Part shown: piece after piece, positions 1-5,496 of the stretch
Layout of the letters: every line of letters starts with the position of its first letter
Numbering within the stretch: position 1 is the stretch's first letter
DNA from: Neisseriaceae bacterium
Lineage (GTDB): Bacteria > Pseudomonadota > Gammaproteobacteria > Burkholderiales > UBA11063
DNA: 8,075 bases
Reading direction: 5' to 3'
Assembly: GCA_947454215.1 (NCBI GenBank)
Contig: CANGJN010000019.1
Span: forward strand, 1 to 8,075
Notes under the pieces: model-generated
Told to the model about the DNA's origin: nothing
Seen by the model: the letters and a program-made list of their open reading frames with translations, nothing else
Databases searched by the model: none
Translations under genes and position numbers: made by a program

Positions 1-431
1 AAAATAGATTTTAATCACTAAATAATTTAAATAAAGCTATAAATACTGCATTATAAAAATTTATAAAATTTAGTCAATTCTGATTTTTTACAATCAAAAC
101 AGGATTGTTAATATTGCTGAGTAGTAACAAATTTTTTAAATATAATTAAATATTGATATGTAAAATAGTTATAAGAAAAAAGATAAGTAATAAAAACCAA
201 TTATGTTTAATTATAGCGTTAAATAATTTGATGTTTGATAGTTAGATTTTTTTATAACGATAATTATATTCAATCATAAAATAATATCAAGTTATTCATA
301 TCTAATAATTATGGTGTAAAATAAAGGGTTGATTGTTCAGTATAAATAATTTTTAAATTCAATTATAAAACTAAGTAACAAAATAATTATTGCTAATAAA
401 AAAATGTAAAATTTTAAAAAGAGGTAAAAAA
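1..431. other. AT-rich non-coding stretch at the left edge
   Basis: I see no open reading frame with a plausible start and ribosome binding site here, only very short ones of a few codons such as ATG at 203. The stretch is almost all A/T with scattered homopolymer runs. I recognise no tRNA, rRNA, riboswitch, CRISPR repeat or insertion-sequence end. It must carry whatever promoter serves the small gene or RNA beginning near 421, but no convincing -35/-10 pair stands out. TAAAAT at 317-322 is a possible -10 without a matching -35. Confidence 0.6.
421..424 (+). promoter_or_regulatory. Ribosome binding site choosing the ATG at 432
   Basis: GAGG (within AAAGAGGT) lies 7 nt before the ATG at 432. 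This is one of the better Shine-Dalgarno matches in the window. It favours ATG 432 over the upstream in-frame TTG at 390, which would place this site inside the coding region. Confidence 0.55.
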
Positions 432-578
432 ATGTTTTTTAATAATAAAAAAAATGATCATATTATTAGCGCGACAGAAGCCGCGCTAATTAAGCGCGCA
501 AATGATCTTACCAAATTGGTAAGGTTGAATCAAGAGTTATTAAGTTCTGAACTTAATAACAACCAAAAATTAACTTAA
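432..578 (+). CDS. Possible 48-residue hypothetical protein over a hairpin cluster
   Basis: I recognise no family. The start is chosen from a GAGG ribosome binding site 7 nt upstream; the in-frame TTG at 390 is less likely. The product begins MFFNNKKNDH, then has a probably helical, charged stretch (about residues 14-41, SATEAALIKRAND followed by LTKLVRLNQELL) and a polar Asn/Gln/Lys tail. There is no signal peptide, membrane segment or cysteine. It is 59 nt upstream of the large secreted-protein gene, in the same direction. The reading frame is unusual because it runs exactly across three perfect inverted repeats (465-490, 507-523, 536-560). Its middle also uses GC-rich codons (GCG, GCC, GCG, CGC, ACC, AGG) that are rare in the neighbouring genes. 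It could be a real small protein, a leader peptide, a palindromic insertion that happens to be open, or a chance frame across a structured RNA. Confidence 0.4.
   Translation: MFFNNKKNDHIISATEAALIKRANDLTKLVRLNQELLSSELNNNQKLT
465..490 (+). repeat. Perfect GC-rich inverted repeat, 9-bp arms
   Basis: ATTAGCGCG (465-473) and CGCGCTAAT (482-490) are exact reverse complements separated by 8 nt (ACAGAAGC). As RNA this is a stable stem-loop. The right arm can instead pair with AGCGCG at 493-498 (6 bp, 5-nt loop), so two mutually exclusive helices are possible. No T tract follows, so it is not a classical intrinsic terminator. It lies inside the possible 48-codon gene. Confidence 0.8.
507..523 (+). 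repeat. Perfect inverted repeat, 8-bp arms
   Basis: CTTACCAA (507-514) and TTGGTAAG (516-523) are exact reverse complements around a single central base. As RNA it would fold as CTTACC/GGTAAG with a 5-nt loop. As DNA it is a near-palindrome that could bind a dimeric protein. It is the second of three consecutive inverted repeats. Confidence 0.75.
536..560 (+). repeat. Perfect 25-nt palindrome, 12-bp arms
   Basis: GTTATTAAGTTC (536-547) and GAACTTAATAAC (549-560) are exact reverse complements around one central T. As RNA it gives a 10-bp stem with a TCTGA loop. It ends 77 nt before the start codon of the secreted-protein gene. It could be an operator-like site or the third hairpin of a structured RNA. 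No U tract follows directly, so a terminator is unlikely. Confidence 0.8.
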
Positions 579-619
579 AAAAGACAATTAGTAGGAACAG
601 AACTTTTAATAATTGGAAA

Positions 620-628
620 TGATATAAT
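620..628 (+). promoter_or_regulatory. Possible extended -10 promoter element before the 675-residue gene
   Basis: TGATATAAT matches the extended -10 consensus (TG, one base, TATAAT) exactly. No good -35 hexamer sits 16-18 nt upstream. A start site about 7 nt downstream would fall near position 635, making the mRNA practically leaderless for the ATG at 638. The partial Shine-Dalgarno AGGTG at 629-633 would then not be transcribed. In such AT-rich DNA the match may be chance. Confidence 0.35.
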
Positions 629-637
629 AGGTGTGGT

Positions 638-2665
638 ATGTTAAAAATATTTAAGTTATTCTTCTTTTTATTCTTCTTTTATAATTTTGCAATTGGAGGA
701 ATGGGTCAATCAAGATTACATGATTATGATAGACAAAAAGCAAAATTTATTAAATATGCATTAGCTGATTTGTCGCATAACAATACCGAAGAATCTTCTG
801 CAAAATTTAAAACAGATGTTTTTTCTAAACATAGAGGTATTTTACATTGTTCAGATTTTTTTAAAAGTAACTTATATAAAATTAACTCAATTAATGGTAA
901 AGTTCCATCATATGTATTGTTTACCAATGTTAATGAAGTTCAAAAGGATGATGGTCAATTTACTCAGAGTGTTGATAGTTTTATGTCATCTGGGTTATAT
1001 GAAAATACTATTAATAAAGAAAAATTTGATAACATCATAGATTTAATAAATGCACAAGAACCAGAGCCTATAGAATCTATATTGAAGAAAAAATATCCTG
1101 AAATTGAGTCTCATTATCGTTTCATGTTAAGTAACAATAAGTTTTTTGAATTAATGCGTAAAGCTGGTGCTTATAGTTCAGTAGATTCTGCACTTGAATT
1201 TAGTCAGGCACAAAAACAAAATAGTGCATTAACTACAATATTTACAGATACTTATTCATTTATTGTTTATGAAAAAGAATTTTATAATTTATTTGCTTGT
1301 GAAGAATTTGATGATAAAATGGAATATTTTAACGTTGTTTTATGGGGTTATCACTTAAATGAGGAAAAAATTCCTACTTATACCCCATTCTTTATTGTTA
1401 GTACTCCAAGTATTGAGGGAGATGTTAATAATAACATATTTATAACAACCGATCGTGATTTTTTTCTGAATTATAAGTATTGGCTTAGATTAAAAGATGT
1501 ATTATTTTTTTCGTCATTCATGGGTTTATCGCATTTAGTCACTTATGGCGTTACCAATGCACCATATTCTTCTACCTACGAAACTGAGGTTATGATGAAT
1601 GCTGTGTTAAAATATAAAGATAATGGTAGTAATGAACAAAAGAATAAATTAATAAATTACGTAACTAAAAATAAAACTAGTTTTAAAATTGGTTTAAAGG
1701 AAGAATTATCATTAAATAATGACCTTGGTGGTGCGTCAGTAATGGCAGTAGATTCCAGTAAAGATAAAATTACGGAGATAGCATATAAGCCTTCTTTTGT
1801 AAATGAAATTAAATGTGCAGATTTTAAAACTAATGTTTTATATTCATTCAAAAGGAATTCTAAAAAAGGGAGTAATTATATTTTCTTTACTCAAGCATTA
1901 GAAAATAATGATCTTAAACATATTAGTCAAGATGCATGGCAAACATATTATGGAATGTATAAATATTATACCTATTTTGAAGAAGATTTATCAGAAGGTT
2001 CTAACTCCTATTCTGTATTAAAATTATCATCACAAGAATTTTTAACTAAAAATAATTTAAAGAATGGAGTTTATAGTACAAAAGACGGATTTTATTATCA
2101 GGTTATAGGTAAAAAGAAAAACCAATTGTACTTAAAAAGTACGTTATATAAAGTTGATCTTTCTCACGAAGTAATGAAAGACAGTATATATGAAACCTAT
2201 TTTGATGGATATCTTACTTCCTATCGTCTAAAAACTGAAAACCCCAAATTTTTAAATATTGAAAAATTAAATCAATTAGAATCATTCCCAATACAAAAAT
2301 TTAATCATGATGGTAAACTAATGTTTGATTTAGTTGTAAAAAATGCTATGAGAGTTTCTGATATTTATCTGGGTTCTAAAGTCGGATTTGATCTCTTTTA
2401 TCACACTTATTCTTTTATTAGATTTTATGGTGTTAATTATAACTTGGCTTCCTGTAATGAACTTGAAAATAATCAAAAATTAGTTTTATGGGGTTATCAG
2501 ATAAAAGATGGGTATTTTGAATATAAACCATTTTATATAGAGTTGGAAAGTCAAGAAGATGGATTAAATAAGTTAAAATTAGAAGATGAATTTGGTGTTA
2601 AAAAAGAAGATACCACTGTAAATCCTAATGTTATATTTAAATCTAAATTTGTTATGAAAAGATGA
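638..2665 (+). CDS. Exported two-repeat protein of unknown function (675 aa)
   Basis: I do not recognise the family. The N-terminus is a Sec-type signal peptide: lysines at 3 and 6, a Phe/Leu-rich core (residues 7-19) and a probable cleavage site around residues 20-24 (AIGGMGQS). The mature protein contains two divergent copies of one unit. Copy A spans about residues 69-255 and copy B about 391-636. Each opens with a Cys-Ser/Ala-Asp-Phe motif (C71, C393) and an aromatic strand (YVLFT, YIFFT). Each closes with TYSFI, a second cysteine (C221, C606), VVLWGY or LVLWGY, and YTPFFI or YKPFYI. The paired cysteines suggest one disulfide per copy after export, which is inference. Residues 256-390 form a linker without a clear counterpart, and there is no transmembrane anchor after the signal. 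The ATG at 638 is preceded by a weak AGGTG site 4 nt away; starting at Met22 would remove the signal peptide. The gene probably ends its own transcript before the lptM cluster. Confidence 0.85.
   Translation: MLKIFKLFFFLFFFYNFAIGGMGQSRLHDYDRQKAKFIKYALADLSHNNTEESSAKFKTDVFSKHRGILHCSDFFKSNLYKINSINGKVPSYVLFTNVNEVQKDDGQFTQSVDSFMSSGLYENTINKEKFDNIIDLINAQEPEPIESILKKKYPEIESHYRFMLSNNKFFELMRKAGAYSSVDSALEFSQAQKQNSALTTIFTDTYSFIVYEKEFYNLFACEEFDDKMEYFNVVLWGYHLNEEKIPTYTPFFIVSTPSIEGDVNNNIFITTDRDFFLNYKYWLRLKDVLFFSSFMGLSHLVTYGVTNAPYSSTYETEVMMNAVLKYKDNGSNEQKNKLINYVTKNKTSFKIGLKEELSLNNDLGGASVMAVDSSKDKITEIAYKPSFVNEIKCADFKTNVLYSFKRNSKKGSNYIFFTQALENNDLKHISQDAWQTYYGMYKYYTYFEEDLSEGSNSYSVLKLSSQEFLTKNNLKNGVYSTKDGFYYQVIGKKKNQLYLKSTLYKVDLSHEVMKDSIYETYFDGYLTSYRLKTENPKFLNIEKLNQLESFPIQKFNHDGKLMFDLVVKNAMRVSDIYLGSKVGFDLFYHTYSFIRFYGVNYNLASCNELENNQKLVLWGYQIKDGYFEYKPFYIELESQEDGLNKLKLEDEFGVKKEDTTVNPNVIFKSKFVMKR
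656..679 (+). repeat. Exact 12-nt tandem duplication in the signal-peptide region
   Basis: TTATTCTTCTTT at 656-667 is repeated without change at 668-679. The unit is four codons (Leu-Phe-Phe-Phe), in frame, and builds the hydrophobic core LFFFLFFF of the signal peptide. Gain or loss of a unit would lengthen or shorten that core by four residues without a frameshift. Confidence 0.85.
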
Positions 2666-2796
2666 TAGAATAGAGTTTAAGTATTTATTATAAAAGAGAG
2701 TATTTCTATATTAAAGTGTTAAAATTAAGAAAAATTTAGTTTTTTTAACAATTTAATTTTTATACATGCCTTATTTGTTTTTTTAAGAGCATTAAA
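2666..2796. other. Intergenic region upstream of the lptM-lpdA-nadK-recN cluster
   Basis: This 131-nt gap is the only sizeable space between the secreted-protein gene and the housekeeping cluster, so the cluster promoter probably lies in it. TGTTAAAAT at 2717-2725 fits an extended -10 pattern but lacks a clear -35. TTAACA at 2745-2750 resembles a -35 but has no -10 at normal spacing. A 7-bp A/T-only inverted repeat (2718-2724 with 2743-2749, 18-nt loop) is too weak to call a terminator. Confidence 0.4.
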
Positions 2797-2904
2797 ATGT
2801 TTATAAGAGTAATTTGTTTCATGTTAATGATGTTGATTATTTCAAACTGTGGTTATAAGGGACCTTTAATATATAAGGATCAGAAAACAAAGCAAAGTAA
2901 TTAA
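2797..2904 (+). CDS. lptM: LptM/YifL-like mini-lipoprotein (35 aa)
   Basis: The short product has a basic start (MFIR), a hydrophobic segment (about residues 5-15) and a lipobox-like IISNC, with the lipid-bearing cysteine at 18. It is followed at once by GYKGPL, matching the CGxKGPLY signature of the LptM (YifL/LppL) family. In Enterobacteria LptM helps LptD, the LPS-translocating outer-membrane protein, to acquire its native disulfides. The mature peptide would be only 18 residues, shorter than E. coli YifL but keeping the diagnostic part. Asn17 before the cysteine is less usual than Gly, Ala or Ser. A partial ribosome binding site (AAGAG, 2785-2789) lies 7 nt before the ATG. It is 18 nt upstream of lpdA and probably cotranscribed with it. 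In many proteobacteria this gene sits beside lysA, which is not here. The family call rests on the short motif. Confidence 0.75.
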   Translation: MFIRVICFMLMMLIISNCGYKGPLIYKDQKTKQSN

Positions 2905-2922
2905 GTATAAAGTGGAGTTAAA

Positions 2923-4593
2923 ATGAAGACTATTGATATAGTATTTCCTAATATTGGAAATAATCAAAAAACTTTAGTTTCCTCGGTATATATTAAAGTA
3001 GGAGATGATGTTAAAATAGATGATAGTTTAATTACGATAGAAGCAGGTAATTCATCGATGAATATACCTTCAATTATTCAAGGTAAGATATTAGATATAT
3101 TGGTTAAACCAGGAGATACTATAAATCGAGGTGATTTAATCGCAAGAGTGGATTCGGATTCGGTTGATATAACAAGCAATCAAGATGAAATTAATTTTAG
3201 TGTAGATGTTGTTGTTCTTGGTTCTGGTCCTGGTGGATATACTGCGGCATTTAGATCTTCTGACTTAGGGTTAACAGTAATCTTAATTGAAAAATTTGAT
3301 TCTATTGGAGGCGTTTGTTTAAATGTTGGGTGTATACCATCCAAAACTTTATTACATGCTACTAAAGTTATAAATGATGTTAAAGAAATTGAATCTTTTG
3401 GAATTAAATATTCTGAACCTCAGATAGATTTATGTAAATTAAATAATTTTAAAAATCAAGTTATATCTAAATTAAGTAGTGGTTTAGAGAGTTTAGCGAG
3501 CCAGAGAAAGGTTCATATTGTCAAAGGATTTGCAACCTTTATAAGTTCTAATTTAATACAAGTGATTACTAAAGATAATAAAAAATTAAAAATTCAATAT
3601 AAGAATGTAATTATAGCAACAGGTTCTCGCCCTAATAACATTCTTGATAATCTCAAATATGACGATAGGATTGTTAATTCAACAGGCATTCTAAATATAA
3701 AAGATATTCCTAAAGATTTGTTAATAATCGGAGCAGGTATTATAGGATTAGAAATGGCAGAAGTTTATTCTACTTTGGGTAGTAATGTAACTATAGTTGA
3801 AGCATCTGATAGAATTCTTCCAGGATTAGATGCTGATGTAGTTAAAGTATTAGAGCAAAGGCTTAAATTTAAAATCAAGACAATATTGACAAAAACAAAA
3901 TGCTTAAATATTGAGAATTTGGAAGACGGTGTTTATGTTAAATTAGATACACAGGATAACTTATATAGATTCGATAAAATTCTAGTAGCTACAGGAAGAA
4001 CACCAAATTCTGATAAATTAGATTTACATAATATAGGAGTTGAAATTGACAATAAAGGATTTATTCCAATAGATAAAAATTGTCGAACTAATGTTGCTAA
4101 TGTCTATGCTATTGGTGATGTGGTAGGGAATCCTATGTTAGCTCATAAAGCAACTCATCAAGGGAAGATTGCTGCTGAAAATTGTGCTAATTTAAGCTCT
4201 TTTTTTGATAAAAAAGTTATTCCATTTGTTTCTTATACTGATCCAGAAGTAGCATGGGTTGGTTTAAATGAAACAGAGGCCAGAAGACAAAATATTGCCG
4301 TAAATATTGGTAAATTTCCATGGGTGGCTTTAGGTAGAGCTATAGGTAGTGGTAGAGATGAAGGCTTTACTAAGATAATAGCAGATAAAAATACTAATAA
4401 AATACTTGGTGCTGAGATTATAGGGATTAATGCTGGAGAATTAATATCAGAAATAACTTTGGCTATTGAAATGGGTGCTAACGTAGAGGATATATCTTTG
4501 ACTGTTCACCCTCACCCTACACTTTCAGAGTCAATTGGGTTAAGTTGTGAAATAATAGATGGAAGTATAACTGATTTATATATAAAAAGATAA
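2923..4593 (+). CDS. lpdA: Dihydrolipoyl dehydrogenase (E3) with degenerate N-terminal lipoyl domain
   Basis: This FAD enzyme reoxidises dihydrolipoamide on E2 subunits of 2-oxoacid dehydrogenase complexes and passes electrons to NAD+. Residues 1-76 are a lipoyl domain as in Neisseria p64k-type E3 proteins, followed by a short linker. Residues 95-556 are a complete E3: FAD motif GSGPGG (100-105), redox disulfide C132/C137 in GGVCLNVGCIPSK, NAD-binding GAGIIG (270-275), ATGRTPN (356-362), second FAD motif AIGDV (396-400), and C-terminal HPHPTLSE with catalytic His531 and Glu536. The catalytic part therefore looks intact. The oddity is the lipoyl loop: the usual E-T-D-K-A-S-M reads E-A-G-N-S-S-M (residues 40-46), so the lipoyl-accepting lysine is Asn43 (codon AAT). 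This domain cannot be lipoylated in the normal way. The start has a good site (GTGGAG, 2912-2917) 5 nt upstream. It lies 18 nt after lptM and 18 nt before nadK. Confidence 0.96.
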   Translation: MKTIDIVFPNIGNNQKTLVSSVYIKVGDDVKIDDSLITIEAGNSSMNIPSIIQGKILDILVKPGDTINRGDLIARVDSDSVDITSNQDEINFSVDVVVLGSGPGGYTAAFRSSDLGLTVILIEKFDSIGGVCLNVGCIPSKTLLHATKVINDVKEIESFGIKYSEPQIDLCKLNNFKNQVISKLSSGLESLASQRKVHIVKGFATFISSNLIQVITKDNKKLKIQYKNVIIATGSRPNNILDNLKYDDRIVNSTGILNIKDIPKDLLIIGAGIIGLEMAEVYSTLGSNVTIVEASDRILPGLDADVVKVLEQRLKFKIKTILTKTKCLNIENLEDGVYVKLDTQDNLYRFDKILVATGRTPNSDKLDLHNIGVEIDNKGFIPIDKNCRTNVANVYAIGDVVGNPMLAHKATHQGKIAAENCANLSSFFDKKVIPFVSYTDPEVAWVGLNETEARRQNIAVNIGKFPWVALGRAIGSGRDEGFTKIIADKNTNKILGAEIIGINAGELISEITLAIEMGANVEDISLTVHPHPTLSESIGLSCEIIDGSITDLYIKR

Positions 4594-4611
4594 TCAATTA
4601 AGAAAAATAAA

Positions 4612-5475
4612 ATGGAAATCAAAAATATAGCTATCATTTTAAAAAAAAATTATGATAATGACCAATCTGATGTAATAAGTTTAATAGAATTATTAAATAG
4701 TTTTAATTTTAATATATATATTCAACATAATTTTGATAAATTACGTTCATTGAAAATATTTGAATTAAAAGGAAATTATGAGGATATAGATTTATTGATT
4801 GTAATTGGTGGCGATGGAACTTTATTGTCTGCAGCTAGAAATATAGTTAATTATGATATCCCAATATTAGGAATTAATCAAGGCAGACTAGGGTTTATGA
4901 CAGATATACCATTAAATGATATGTTAGTTATAGTAAAAGATATAGTGGTAAATGGAAATAATTTTATTGAGGAAAGAACTTTAATATATGCTGATATATT
5001 GCGTAATAACAAAGTTATAAATAACTCTACAGCATTAAATGATATAGTAATTTCAAGAGGGTTAAAGGAAGGGATGATTGAGTTTAATATGTCTATAAAT
5101 AAAGATTTTGTTTTATCTCAAAAATCCGATGGCATAATTTTTTCTACTGCAACAGGATCAACAGCCTACTCTTTAGCGGCGGGTGGACCAATAATTTCTC
5201 CAAACGCTTCTGTTTTTGCGATAGTTCCAATATGTCCACAATCATTGACGAATAGACCAATAATTGTTTGTGATAATTCTGAAATCGAATTTATTCTAAT
5301 TAAAGAGAACTCCACTCAAATACATTTTGATGGTCAAGTATTCAATGATCTTTACTTGGGGGATAAAGTTGTAATTAAAAAATATTATAAAAAGGTTAAA
5401 ATTATTCATCATACAACATATAACTACTATAATACATTACGTGAAAAACTTTATTGGTCAAAAAGAGTTTCATAA
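4612..5475 (+). CDS. nadK: NAD kinase (ATP- or polyphosphate-dependent NAD phosphorylation)
   Basis: This cytoplasmic enzyme phosphorylates NAD+ to NADP+, the only known route to NADP. Diagnostic motifs are present in order: GGDGT (66-70, with catalytic Asp68), INQGRLGFMTDIP (88-100), the NE/ND motif as ALNDIV (141-146), KSDGIIFSTATGSTAY (171-186) and GGPI (191-194). At 287 residues it has normal bacterial length. The C-terminus, with Tyr-Asn-Tyr-Tyr then LREKLYW, resembles betaproteobacterial NadK proteins, which is part of my lineage guess. The ribosome binding site is weak (AAGAAA). The gene starts 18 nt after lpdA, so translation probably depends partly on cotranscription. recN follows after 21 nt. 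In betaproteobacteria such as Burkholderia, nadK and recN are commonly adjacent, which supports both calls. Confidence 0.96.
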   Translation: MEIKNIAIILKKNYDNDQSDVISLIELLNSFNFNIYIQHNFDKLRSLKIFELKGNYEDIDLLIVIGGDGTLLSAARNIVNYDIPILGINQGRLGFMTDIPLNDMLVIVKDIVVNGNNFIEERTLIYADILRNNKVINNSTALNDIVISRGLKEGMIEFNMSINKDFVLSQKSDGIIFSTATGSTAYSLAAGGPIISPNASVFAIVPICPQSLTNRPIIVCDNSEIEFILIKENSTQIHFDGQVFNDLYLGDKVVIKKYYKKVKIIHHTTYNYYNTLREKLYWSKRVS

Positions 5476-5496
5476 GAGTTTGAGGAATAGGTAATT

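Noticed and set aside
390..431. TTG-initiated extension of the small frame at 432
   Set aside because: It would place the GAGG ribosome binding site inside the gene. No ribosome binding site precedes the TTG, and the added residues are mostly Lys from A-rich DNA.
1..431. CRISPR array or insertion-sequence remnant in the left non-coding stretch
   Set aside because: No regularly spaced direct repeats, terminal inverted repeats or transposase fragments are visible.
465..560. tRNA or tmRNA-like fold for the hairpin cluster
   Set aside because: There is no closing acceptor stem, no GGTTCGAATC-type T arm and no CCA end, and arm lengths do not fit a cloverleaf.
701..703. Internal ATG (Met22) of the 675-residue gene preceded by GGAGG
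   Set aside because: The GGAGG is only 1 nt from this ATG, too close for initiation, and the start would remove a clear signal peptide.
724..927. Minus-strand and alternative-frame open stretches (724-927, 816-1040, 1657-1851, 6375-6587, 7697-7993)
   Set aside because: All lie inside longer + strand genes with signal peptides or known motifs, have no convincing ribosome binding site, and are shadows of AT-rich coding sequence.
2718..2749. Inverted repeat GTTAAAA / TTTTAAC as a terminator for the secreted-protein gene
   Set aside because: The stem is only 7 bp, with one G-C pair and an 18-nt loop, which is expected by chance in this AT-rich spacer.
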